Of a stretch of DNA of 64,000 bases, positions 51,801 to 63,988 are shown piece after piece. How positions within the stretch are numbered: position 1 is the stretch's first letter; each line of letters opens with the position of its first letter. The notes under the pieces were generated by a model. The model worked only from the letters and a program-made list of their open reading frames with translations. It was not told the origin of the DNA and did not search any database. The stretch is from Aristolochia californica (taxonomy: Eukaryota > Streptophyta > Magnoliopsida > Piperales > Aristolochiaceae), in contig JARWKL010000012.1 of NCBI GenBank assembly GCA_029961685.1, positions 6,972,955-7,036,954 on the forward strand. Reading direction: 5' to 3'. The translations under genes and the position numbers were made by a program.

Positions 51801-54175
51801 ATTACAGACACTCTTTGGAATTATCTCTTTCTAAATTTTTGCATTTTGCATCTCCATTTTTGATGTACCTTTTTTTCTTAAATCAAAATTTTGAGTTTTC
51901 GCTCCCCCTTCATATCGTAAAAAAAAAAGGCAAATAGATAACCACAAAATGAAAATTTTAGAGTTTATGTATAGAAAAAATTTTAAAATATAACAAATGT
52001 AAGTAAAGAAAATTTATTCACAAACCACAATTGAACACAAAAGTTTGGTTATCCAAGATTGGGAAATTCCACTAGTTCAACCCTAATAGCTTGGAATTTT
52101 ACAAGAAAGAGATTTCTTCTACACGTGTTTTAAAAATGGATATGCATGCTTGGAACTTGTTAAAGTTGCAAATGACCTATGGATCAAAAGCTTTTATTGA
52201 GAATAATAAACGCTCATTAAATTCTTAAGTGAACGTGCGACGGGATATTTACCCGAGTCAAACAAGCCATTATTTTGCCAGTTTGCAAAAATCTGACCTA
52301 ACAATCATAGATGATTGTAAAGTGATTTTTCATTCGTAACGGGCAATATTATTGTAAGAAATGACTTATGGATAGAGAGTCAACGCTCAATTAAAAATTC
52401 CCCCCCTCCCCCTTTTCCCAACGATTGCAAAACCTGAGAACTAAAAATTACAAAAAGCTTACAATCCTTAAAAATCACAGACACTCTTTGGAATTATATC
52501 TCTCTACATTTGTGCATTATGCATCTCCATTTTAGATGTACACTTCTTTCTTAAATCAGAACTTTGAGTTTTCGCTCTCATTTCATCCCGTAAAAAAAAA
52601 AAAGGCAAATAGATCACAACAAAATGAAAATTTTAGAGTTTATGTGTGAAAAAAAATTAAAACAACAAGAAATGTAAGTATAAAACTTTTATTCACACAC
52701 CACAAATGAACACAAAAGTTTTGTTTTCCAAGTTTGGGAAATTCCACCAGTTCACCCCTAATTCCGTGGAATTTTACAAGAAAGAGATTTCTTATACACG
52801 TGTTTTAAAAATGGATATGCAAGCTTGAAACATGTTAAAGATGCAAATGACATATGGATCCAAAGCTTTTAAAGAGAATAACATACGCTCATTAAATTCT
52901 CTAGTGAACGTGCGGTGGGATATTTACCCAAGTCAAACAAGTCATTATTTTGCCCGATTGCAAAAAGCTGACCTAACAATCATAGATGAATTGTAAAGTG
53001 ATTTATCATGTGTAACGGGCTATATTTTTGTAAGAAATGACTTATGGATAGGGAGTCAACATTCAGTTAAAAATCCCCCGCCTCCCCCTTTTCTCGACGA
53101 TTGCAAAACTTGAGATATAAAAACTAAAAAGAGCTTACAATCCCTAAAAATTACAGACACTCTTTGGAATTATCTCTTTCTATATTTGTGCATTGTGCAC
53201 CTCCATTTTAGATGTACCTTTTTTTCTTAAATCAAAATTTTGAGTTTTCGCTCCCCCTTCATATCGTAAAAAAAAAAGGCAAATTGATAACCACAAAATG
53301 AAAATTTTAGAGTTTATGTATGGAAATTTTTTTAAAATATAACAAATGTAAGTAAAGAAAATTTATTCACAAACCACAAATGAACACAAAAGTTTGGTTA
53401 TCCAAGATTGGGAAATTCCACTAGTTCAACCCTAATAGCTTGGAATTTTACAAGAAAGAGATTTCTTCTACACGTGTTTTAAAAATGGATATGCATGCTT
53501 GAAACATGTTAAAGTTGCAAATGACCCATGGATCAAAAGCTTTTAATGAGAATAACAAACGCTCATTAAATTCTTAAGTGAACGTGCGGTGGGATATTTA
53601 CCCGAGTTAAACAAGCCATTATTTTGCCCATTTGCAAAAAGCTGACCTAACAATCATATATGATTGTAAAGTGATTTTTCATTCGTAACGGGTATATTAT
53701 TGTAAGAAATGACTTACGGATTGGGAGTCAACACTCAATTAAAAATCCCCCGCCTCCCCCTTTTCCCGACGATTGCAAAACCTGAGAACTAAAAACTGAA
53801 AAGAGCTCACAATCCTTAAAAATCACAGACACACTTTGGAATTTTATCTCTCTACATTTGTGCATTGTGCATCTCCATTTTAGATGTACACTTTTTTCTT
53901 AAATCAAAACTTTGAGTTTTCGTTCTCCCTTCATGCCGTAAAAAAAAAAAGTTAAACAGATCACAACAAAATGAAAATTTTAGAGTTTATGCATGGAAAA
54001 AAATTAAAACCATAAAAAATGTAAGTAATGAAAATTTATTCACACACCACAAATGAACACAAAATTTTTTTTATCCAAGTTTGGGAAATTCCACTAGTTC
54101 AACCCTAATAGCTTGAAATTTTACAAGAAAGAGAATTCTTCTACAGTGTTTAAAAAATGGATATGCATGCTTGAA
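48810..54175 (+). repeat. Alternating D-A dimers, four copies
   Basis: Units start at 48810 (D), 49483 (A), 50153 (D), 50833 (A), 51507 (D), 52181 (A), 52856 (D) and 53530 (A). The last two dimers are exactly 1349 bp apart and share GACATATGGATCC, ACCCAAGTCAAACAAGTC, GCCCGATTGC, GATAACCACAAAATG and AAGTTTGGTTATCC. B and C are absent from the dimer zone by tag, although the A unit at 52181 has a B-type tail. Confidence 0.86.
52150..52786 (+). repeat. A/B chimeric unit, copy 1 (partner 54810-55440)
   Basis: The unit at 52181 has an A start and tag, then changes to a B-type tail. It shares with the unit at 54845 the variants GTCAACGCTCAATTAAAA, CTTCTTTCTTAAATCAGAAC, CGCTCTC(A/G)TTTCATCCC and CCACCAGTTCACCCCTAATT. 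The offset is 2664 bp, which is four units less the ~33 bp deleted near 54173. Confidence 0.82.
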
Positions 54176-54182
54176 AGCTTTT
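54166..54182 (+). other. Deletion scar, ~33 bp removing GGATCC
   Basis: GCATGCTTGAAAGCTTTTAA joins TTGAAA to AAAGCTTTT, dropping the segment with GGATCC while recreating AAGCTT. AAA is shared at the join. Confidence 0.87.
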
Positions 54183-54809
54183 AAAGTGAATAACCAACTC
54201 TCATTAAATTCTTTGGTGAACGTGCGGTGGGATATTTACCCGAGTCAAACAAACCATTATTTTGCCCGTTTGCAAAAAGCTGACCTAACAATCATAGATG
54301 ATTGTAATGTGATTTATCATGAGTAACGGGCTATATTTTTGTAAGAAATGACATACGGATTGGGAGTCAACAGTCAGTTAAAAATACCCTGCTCCCCCTT
54401 TTCCCCACGATTGCAAAACTTGAGATATAAAAACTAAAAAGAGCTCACAATCCCTAAAAATTGCAGACACTCTTTGGAATTATCTCTTTCTAAATTTGTG
54501 CATTGTGCATCTCCATTTTAGTTGTACACTTTTTTCTTAAATCAAAATTTTGAGTTTTCGCTCCCAGTTCTTACCGTGAAAAAACAAAAAAAAGGCAAAT
54601 TGATAACAACAAAATGAAATTTTTAGAGTTCATGTATGGAAAAAATTTTAAAAATTAAAAATGTATGTAAATAAATTTTATTCACAAACCACAAATGAAC
54701 ACAAAAGTTTTGTTATCCAAGATTGGGAAATTCCACTAGCTCAACCCTAATAGCTTGGAATTTTACAAGAAAGAGATTTCTTTTACACGTGTTTTAAAAA
54801 TGGATTTGC

Positions 54810-55440
54810 ATGCTTGAAAAATGTTAAAGATGCAAATGACCTATGGATCCAAAGCTTTTAATGAGAATAACAAATGCTCATTAAATTCTTAAGTGAACGT
54901 GCGACGGGATATTTACCCGAGTCAAACAAGCCATTATTTTGCCTCTTTGCAAAAACCTGACCTAACAATCATAGATGATTGTAAAGTAATTTTTCCTTCG
55001 TAACGGGCAATATTATTGTAAGAAATGACTTACGGATAGGGAGTCAACGCTCAATTAAAAGTCCCCCCCTCCCCCTTTTCCCGACGATTGCAAAACCTGA
55101 GAACTAAAAATTGAAAAATGCTTACAATCCTTAAAAATCATAGACACTCTTTGGAATTACATCTCTCTTCATTTGTGCATCGTGCATCTCCATTTTAGAT
55201 GTACACTTCTTTCTTAAATCAGAACTTTGAGTTTTCGCTCTCGTTTCATCCCGTAAACAAAAAAAGGCAAATAGATCACAAAAAAATGAAAATTTTAGAG
55301 TTTATGTGTGAAAAAATTAAAACAATAACAAATGTAAGTATAAAAAATTTATTCACAAACCACAAATGAACAAAAAACTTTTTTTTCCAAGTTTGGGAAA
55401 TTCCACCAGTTCACCCCTAATTGCGTGGAATTTTACAAGA
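54810..55440 (+). repeat. A/B chimeric unit, copy 2 (partner 52150-52786)
   Basis: The same A-to-B switch and private variants as at 52150-52786. This copy is followed by a C unit, as expected after a B tail, whereas copy 1 is followed by a D unit. Confidence 0.82.
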
Positions 55441-57573
55441 AAGAGATATCTTCAACACATGTTTTAAAAATTGATATGCATGCTTGAAACTTGTTAAAGA
55501 TGCAAATGACCTATGGATCCAAAGCTTTAAAAGAGAATAACAAACGCTCATTAAATTCTCAACGAACGTGCGGTGGGATATTTACCAGAGTCAAACAAGC
55601 CATTATTTTGCCCATTTAAAAAAAGCTTACCTAACACTCATTGATGATTGTAAGTTGATTTATCATCCGTAACGGACTTTATTTTTCTTACAAATAACTT
55701 ACGGATTGGGAGGTCAACACTCAGTTAAAAACACGCCGCCTCCCCTTTTCCCGACGATCGCAAAACCTGAGATATAAAAACTAAAAAGAGCTTAAATTCC
55801 CTAAAAATTACAGACACTCTTTGGAATTATCTCTTTCTACATTTGTGCATTGTGCGTCTCCATTTTAAATGTACACTTTTTTCTTAAATCAGAACTTTGA
55901 GTTTTCTCTCTCCCTTCATCCCGTAAAAAAAAAAGGCAAATAGATCACAGCAAAATGAAAATTTTAGAGTTTATGTATGGAAAAAATCTAAAACAATAAG
56001 AAATGTAAGTAAAGAAAATTTATTCACACACCAAAAATGAACACAAAACTTTTGTTATCCAAGTTTGGGAACTTCCACTAGTTCAACCCTAATAGCTTGG
56101 AATTTTTCAAGAAAGGGAATTCTTCTACACGTGTTTTTAAAATGGATATGCAAGCTTGAAACATGTTAAAGATGCAAATTACCTACGGATCCAAAGCTTT
56201 TAAAGAGAATAACGTATGCTCATTAAATTCTCTAGTGAACGTGCGGTGGGATATTTACCCGAGTAAAACAAGCCATTATTTTTCCCGTTTGCAAAAAGCT
56301 GACCTAACAATCTTAGATGAATTGTAAAGTGATTTATCTTGTGTAACAGGCTATATTTTTGTAAGAAATGACTTATACATAGGAAGTCAACACTCAGTTA
56401 AAAATCCTCCGCCTCCCCCTTTTCCCGACGATTGCAAAACCTGAGATATAAAAACTAAAATGAGCTTACAATCCCAAAAATTTACAGACACTTTTTGGAA
56501 TCATCTATTTCTAAATTTGTGCATTGTGCATCTCCATTTTAGATGTTCAATTTTTTCTTAAATCAAAATTTTGAGTTTTCACTTCCCCTTCATACCGTAA
56601 AAAAAAAAAGGCAAATAGATAACAACAAAATGAAAATTTTAGAGTTTATGTATGGAAAAAATTTTAAAAAATAAAAAATGTATGTAATGAAAATTTATTC
56701 AATAACCACAAAAGAACACAAAAGTTTTGTTATTCAAGATTGGGAAATTCCACTAGTTCAACCCTAATAGCTTGGAATTTCACAAGAAAGAGATTTCTTC
56801 TACACGTGTTTTAAAAATGGATATGCATGCTTGAAACATGTTAAAGATGCAAATGACCTATGGATCCAAAGTTTTTAATGAGAATAACAAACGCTCATTA
56901 AATTCTTAAGTGAACGTGCAGCGGGATATTTACCCGAGTCAAACAAGCCATTATTGTGCCCGTTTGCAAAAAGCTGACCTAATAATCATAGATGATTGTA
57001 AAGTGATTTTTCATTCATAATGGGCTATTATTGTAAGAAATGACTTACGGATAGGGAGTCAACACTCAATTAAAATTCCCCCGCCACCCCCTTTTCCCGA
57101 CGATTGCAAAAGCTGAGAACTAAAAACTGAAAAGAGTATACAATCCTTAAAAATTACAGACACTCTTTGGAATTATATCTCTGTACATTTGTGCATTGTG
57201 CATCTCCATTTTAGATGTACACTTTTTTCTTAAATCAAAACTTTGAGTTTTCATTCTCCCTTCATGCCGTTATCAAAAAAAGGTAAATAGGTCACAACAA
57301 AATGAAAATTTTAGAGATTGTGTATGGAAAAAAATTAAAAAAATAACAAATGTAAGTAATGAAAATTTATTCACACACCACAAATGAACACAAAATTTTT
57401 GTTATCCAAGATTTGGAAATTCCACTAGTTCAACCCTAATAGCTTGGAATTTTACAAGAAAGAGATTTCTTCTACACGTGTTTTAGAAATGGATATGCAT
57501 GCTTGAAACATGTTAAAGATGCAAATGACATATGGATCCAAAGCTTTTAAAGTGAATAACATACTCTCATCAA

Positions 57574-57592
57574 ATTCTCTAGTGAGTCAAAC
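57574..57592 (+). other. Deletion scar, ~24 bp
   Basis: CTCTAGTGAGTCAAACAAAC lacks the ACGTGCGGTGG and GATATTTACC segments. GA is shared at the join. Confidence 0.83.
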
Positions 57593-57921
57593 AAACTATT
57601 ATTTTTCCCGTTTGCAAAAAGCTGACCTAACAATCATAGATGAATAGTAAAGTGATTTATAATGTGTAACGGGCTATATTTTTGTAAGGAATGACTTATG
57701 GATAGGGAGTCAACACTCAGTTAAAAGTCCCCCGCCTCCCCCTTTTCCCGACGATTGCAAAACCTGAGATATACAAACTAAAAAGAGCTTCCAATCCCTA
57801 AATATTACAAACACTCCTTGGAATTATCTCTTTCTAAATTTGTGCATTGTGCATCTCCCTTTTTTATTTACACTTTTTTCATAAATCAAAATTTTGAGTT
57901 TTCGCTCCTCCTTCATACCGT

Positions 57922-57939
57922 AAAAAAAAAAAAAAAAAA
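57922..57939 (+). repeat. A18 homopolymer in D-type unit
   Basis: The A-run after CATACCGT is 18 A here, against about 7 in typical A, B and C units (AAACAAAAAAAGG). D-type tails usually have 10-17 (for example near 12627, 13961 and 18729). The A-run length is a subtype-linked variable. Confidence 0.88.
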
Positions 57940-60900
57940 GGCTAATTCATAACTACAAAATGAAAATTTTAGAGTTTATAAATGGAAAAAATTTAAAAAA
58001 ATAAAAAAAGTAAGTAAGGAAAATTTATTCACAAACAACAAATGAACACAAAAGTTTTGTTATCCAAGATTGGGAAATACCTCTAGTTCAACCCTAATAG
58101 CTTGCAATTTTACAAGAAAAAGATTTCTTCTACACGTGTTTTAAAAATGGATATGCATGCTTGAAACATGTTAAAGATGCAAATGACCTATTGATCCAAA
58201 GCTTTTAATGAGAATAACAAAGGCTCATTAAATTCTTAATTGAACGTACGGTGAGATATTTACCCGAGTCAAACAAGACATTATTTTGCCCGTTTGCAAA
58301 AAGTTGTCATAACTATCATAGATGATTGTAAAGTGATTTTTTATTCATAACGGGCTATATTATTGTAAGAAATGACTTACGGATTGGGAGTCAACAATGA
58401 ACTAAAAATCCCCCGCCTCCCCCTTTTCCCGACGATTGCAAAACCTGAGAACTAAAAACTGAAATGAGCTTACAATCCTTAAAAATCACAGACACTCTTT
58501 GGAATTATATCTTTCTACATTTGTGCATTGTGCATCTCCATTTTATATGTACACTTTTTTCTAAAATCAAAACTTTGAGTTTTCGTTCTCCCGTCATGCT
58601 GGAAACAAAAAAAAGGTAAATACATCACAACAAAATGAAAGTTTTAGAGTTTATGTATGGAATAAAATTAAAACAATAACAAATGTAAGTAATGAAAATT
58701 TATTCACACACCACAAATGAACATAATTTTTGTTATCCAGGTTTGGGAAATTCCACTAGTTCAACCCAAATAGCTTGAAATTTTACAAGAAAGAGAATTC
58801 TTCTACACGTGTTTAAAAAATGGATATGCGTGCTTGAAACATGTTAAAGATGCAAATGACCTATGGATCCAAAGCTTTTAAAGAGAATAAAAAACTCTCA
58901 TTAAATTCTCTAGTGAACGTGCGGTGGGATATTTACCCTAGTCAAACAAGCCATTATTTTGCCCGTTTGAAAAAAGCTAACCGAACAATCATAGATGATT
59001 GTGATGTGATTTATCTCGAGTACCGGGCTATATTTTTGTAAGAAATGACATACGTATTGGGAGTCAATAGTCAGTTAAAAATACCCCGCCTCCCCCTTTT
59101 CCCGACGATTGCAAAACCTGAGATATAAAAACTAAAAAGGTCTTACAACCCCGAAAAATTACAAACACTCTATGGAATTATCTCTCCCTACATTTGTGCA
59201 TTTTGGATCTCCATTCTAGATGTACACTTTTTTCTTAAATCAAAACTTTGAGTTTTCGTTCTCTCTTGATGCTGTAAACAAAAAAAGGTAAATAGATCAC
59301 AACAAAATGAAAATTTTAGAGTTTATGTGTGGAAAAAAATTAAAACAATAACAAATGTAAGTAATGAAAATTTATTCACACACCAATAATGAACACAAAA
59401 TTTTTGGTATCAGAGATTGGGAAATTCCACTTGTTCAAGCCTAATAGCTTGGAATTTTACAAGAAAGAGATTTCTTCTACACGTGTTTTAAAAATGGATA
59501 TGCATGCTAGAAACATGTTAAAGATGCAAATGACCTATGATCCGAAGCTTTTAATGAGAATAACAAATGCTCATTAAATTATGAAGTGAACGTGCGGTGG
59601 GATATTTACCCGAGTCAAACAAGCCATTATTTTGCCTGTTTTCAAAAAGCTGACCTAACAATCATAGATGATTGTAAAGTGATTTTCATTTGTAATGGGC
59701 TATATTATTGTAAGAAATGACTTACGGAATGGGATCAACACTCAATTAAAAATCCCCCGCCTCCCCCTTTTCCCGACAATTGCAAAACCTGAGAACTAAA
59801 AACTGAAAAGAGATCACAGTCCTTAAAAATCACAGACACTCTTTGGAATTATATCCCTCTACATTTGTGCATTATGCATCTCCATTTTAGAAGTACACTT
59901 TTTTCTTAAATCAAAACTTTGAGTTTTCGTTCTCCCATCATGCCGTAAAAAAAAAATGTAAATAGATCACAACGAAATGAAAATTTTAGAGTTTATGTAT
60001 GGAAAAAAATTAAAACAATAACAAATGTAAGTAATGAAAATTTATTCACACACCACAAATGAACACAAAATTTTTGTTATCCAAGATTGGGCAATTCCAC
60101 TAGTTCAACCCTAATAGCTTTGAATTTTACAAGAAAGAGAATTCTTCTACACGTGTTTTAAAAATGGATATGCATGCTTGAAACATGTTAAAGATGCAAA
60201 TGACCTATGGATCCAAAGCTTTTAATGAGAATAAAAAATGCTCATTAAATTCTGAAGTGAACGTGCAGTGGGACATGTACCCGAGTCAAACAAGCCATTA
60301 TTTTGCCCGATTGCAAAAAAGTTGACCTAACAATCATAGATGATTGTAAAGTGATTTTTCATTCGTAACGGGCTATATTATTGTAAGAAATGACTTACGG
60401 ATTGGGAGTCAAAACTCAATTAAAAATCCCCCGCCTCCCTCTTTTCTCGACGATTGCAAAACCTGAGAACTAAAAACTGCAAAAAGAGCTTACAATCCTT
60501 AAAAATCACAGACACTCTTTGGAATTATATCTCTCTAAATTTGTGCATTTTGCATCTCCATTTTAGTTGTACACTTTTTTCTTCAATCAAAACTTTGAGT
60601 TTTCGTTCTCCCGTCATGGCCGTAAACAAAAAAAAAGGTAAATACATCACAACAAAATAAAAATTTTAGAGTTTATGTATGGAAAAAAATTAAAACAATA
60701 ACAAATGTAAGTAATGAAAATTTATTCACACAACACAAATGAACACAAAATTTTTGTTATCCAAGTTTGGGAAATTCCACTAGTTCAACCCTAATAGCTT
60801 GAAATTTTACAAGAAAGAGAATTCTTCTACACGTGTTTAAAAAATTGATATGCATGCTTGAAACATGTTAAAGATGCAAATGATCTATGGATCAAAAGCT

Positions 60901-61629
60901 TTTAAACTGAATAACAAACTCTCATTAAATTCTCTAGTGAACATGCGGTGGGATATTTATCCGAGTCAAACATGCCATTATTTTGCCCGTTTACAAAAAG
61001 CTTACCTAACAATCATAGATGATTGTAAAGTCATTTATCATCCGTAACGGGCTATATTTTTCTAAGAAATGACTCATGGATTGGGAGTCAACACTTAGTT
61101 AAAAACACCCCGCTTCCCCCTTTTCCCTACGATTGCAAAACTTGAGATATAAAAACTAAAAAGAGCTCAAATTCCCTAAAAATTACAGACACTCTTTGGA
61201 ATTATCTCTCTCTACATTTGTGCATTGTGCATCTCCATTTTAAATGTATACTTTTTTCTTAAATCAAAACTTTGAGTTTTCTCTGTCCCTTCATCCCGTA
61301 AAAAAAAAAAGGCAAATAGATCACAACAAAATGAAAATTTTAGAGTTTATGTATGGAAAAAATTTAACACAATAAGAAATGTAAGTAAAGAAAATTTATT
61401 CACACACCAAAAATGAACACAAAACTTTTGTTATCCAAGTTTGGGAAATTCCACTAGTTCAACCCTAATAGCTTGGAATTTTACAAGAAAGAGATTTCTT
61501 CTACACGTGTCTTAAAAATGGATATGCAAGCTTGAAACATGTTAAAGATGCAAATGACCTATGGATCCAAAGCTTTTAAAGAGAATAACATACGCTCATT
61601 AAATTCTCTAGTGAACGTGCGGTGGGATA

Positions 61630-61650
61630 CTTACCCGAGTAAACTAACAA
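61630..61650 (+). other. Deletion scar, ~39 bp
   Basis: CCCGAGTAAACTAACAATAA joins GAGT to CTAACAAT, losing CCATTATTTTGCCC and the following bases. Confidence 0.83.
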
Positions 61651-62051
61651 TAATAGATGAATTGTGAAGTGATTTATCATGTGTAACGGGCTATATTTTT
61701 GTAAGAAATGACTTATGGATAGGGAGTCAACAGTCAGTTAAAAATCCCCCGCCTCCCCCTTTTCTCGACGATTGCAAAACCTGAGATATAAAAAGTAAAA
61801 AGAGCTTAAAATCCCTAAAAATTACAGACACTCTTTGGAATTATATCTTTCTAAATTTGTGCATTGTGCATCTCCATTTTAGATGTACACTTTTTTCTTA
61901 AATCAAAATATTGAGTTTTTCTACTCCCTTCATGCCGTAAACAAAAAAAGGTAAATAGATCACAACAAAATGAAAATTTTAGAGAATATGTATGGAAAAA
62001 AATTAAAATAATAACAAATGTTTGTAATGAAAATTTATTCACACACCACAA

Positions 62052-62075
62052 ATGAACACAAAAGAGATTTCTTCT
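62052..62075 (+). other. Deletion scar, ~63 bp
   Basis: AACACAAAAGAGATTTCTTC joins AACACAAAA to GAGATTTCTTC, losing TTGTTATCC through CTAATAGC. AAA or AAAG is shared at the join. Confidence 0.85.
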
Positions 62076-62741
62076 ACACGTGTTTTAAATTTGGATATGC
62101 ATGCTTGAAACATGTTAAAGATGCAAATGACCTATGGATCCAAATCTTTTAAAAAGAATAACAAACGCTCATTAAATTCTCAATGAACGTGCAGCGAGAT
62201 ATTTACCAGAGTCAAACAAGCCATTATTTTGCCCGTTTACAAAAAGCTTACCTAACAATCCTAGATGATTTTATAGAGATTTATCATCCATAATGGGCTA
62301 TATTTTTTTAAGAAATGACTTATTGATTGGGAGTCAACACTCAGTTAAAAGCACCACGCCTCCCCCTTTTCCTGACGATTCCAAAACCTGAGATATAAAA
62401 ACTAAAAAGAGCATAAATTCCCTAAAAATTACAGACACTCTTTGGAATTATCTCTCTCTACATTTGTGCATTGTGCGTCTCCATTTTAAATTTACACTTT
62501 TTTTAAAAAAAAAAACTTTGAGTTTTCTCTCTCCCTTCATCCCGTAAACAAAAAAAGGCAAATAGATCACAGAAAAATGAAAATTTTAGAGTTTATGTAT
62601 GGAAAAAATTTTAAAAAATAACAAATGTAAGTAAATAAAATTTATTCACACACCAAAAATGAACACAAAACTTTTGTTATGCAAGTTTGGGAAATTCCAC
62701 TAGTTCAACCCTAATAGCTTGGAATTTTACAAGAAAGAGAT

Positions 62742-62762
62742 TTCTTCTACAAAAAGCTGACC
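62742..62762 (+). other. Deletion scar, ~166 bp removing GGATCC
   Basis: TTCTTCTACAAAAAGCTGAC joins TTCTACA to CAAAAAGCTGACC, so CACGTG, ATGCATGC, GGATCC and the unit start are all lost. The distance from 62136 to 63316 is 1180 bp for two units. Confidence 0.87.
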
Positions 62763-63988
62763 TAACAATCATAGATCAATTGTAAAGTGATTTATAATGT
62801 CTAACGGGCTATATTTTAGTAAGAAATGACTTATGGATAGGGAGCCAACACTCAGTTAAAAATCCCCGGCCTCCCCCTTTTCCTGACGATTGCAAAACCT
62901 GAGATATAAAAACTAAAAAGAGCTTACAATCCCTAAAAATTACAGACACTCCTTGGAATTATCTCTTTCTAAATTTTTTCATTGTGCATCTCCATTTTCG
63001 ATGGACAATTTTTTCTTAAATCAAAATTTTGAGTTTTCGCACCTAGAGCACACCGTAAAAAAAAAAAACGTAAATATATCAGAACAAAATGAAAATTTTA
63101 GAGTTTATGTATGGAAAAAAATTAAAACAATAACAAATGTAAGTAATGAAAATTTATTCACACACCACAAATGAACACAAAATTTTTGTTATCCAAGTTT
63201 TGGAAATTCCACTACAACCCTAATAGCTTGAAATTTTACAAAAAAGAATTCTTCTACACGTGTTTTAAAAATGGATATGCATGCTTGAAACATGCTAAAG
63301 AAGCAAATGACCTATGGATCCAAAGCTTTTAAAGTGAATATCAAACTCACATTAAATTCTCTAGTGAACGTGCGGTGGGATATTTACCCGAGTCAACCAA
63401 GCCATTATTTTGCCCGTTTGCAAAAAGCTGACGTAACAATCATAGATGATTGTAATGTGATTTATCATGAGTAACGGGCTATATTTTTGTAAGAAATGAC
63501 GTACGGATTGGGAGTCAACCGTTAGTTAAAAATACACGCCTCCCCCTTTTCCCGCCGATTGCAAAACCTGAGATATAAAAACTAAAAAGATCTCACAATC
63601 CCTAAAAATTAAAAACAATCTTTGAAATTATCACTCACTACATTTGTGCATTGTGCATCTCCATTTTAGATGTACACTTTTTTCTTAAATCAAAACTTTG
63701 AGTTTTCGCTCTCCCTTCATCCTGTAAACAAAAAAAGGCAAATAGATCAAACAAAAATGAAAACTTTAGAGTTTATGTGTGATAAAAAATTAAAATAATA
63801 ACAAATGTAAATATAGAAAATTTATTCACACACCACATATGAACACAAAAGTTTTGTTTTCCACGTTTGGGAAATTCCACTAGTTCAACCCTAATTGCAT
63901 GGAATTTTACAGGAAAGAGATTTCTTCAACACGTGTTTTAAAAATGGATATGCATGCTTGAAACAAATAAAATATGCAAATGACCTAT

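Larger units (their letters stand above)
54176..63988 (+). repeat. Scrambled units B-A-C-D-A-D-A-B-A-A-C-D-C-D-B
   Basis: Starts are about 54176 (B, site lost), then 54845 (A), 55515 (C), 56187 (D), 56862 (A), 57534 (D), 58192 (A), 58865 (B), about 59538 (A), 60209 (A), 60889 (B start, C tag), 61563 (D), 62136 (C), about 62750 (D, site lost) and 63316 (B). Order is less regular than elsewhere and five deletions of about 24-166 bp cluster here, three of them between 61.6 and 62.8 kb. Confidence 0.82.

Noticed and set aside
7169..62051. Minus-strand reading frames (for example 7169-7369, 29852-30037, 38175-38414, 42908-43108, 61851-62051)
   Set aside because: They lie over the same repeated tails, are present only where a stop happens to be mutated, and have no support as genes.
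466..63474. Many short plus-strand reading frames of 60-90 codons as genes
   Set aside because: They recur at the repeat period in several frames, change length with single-base subtype differences, resemble no known protein and show free amino-acid change. They are satellite sequence.
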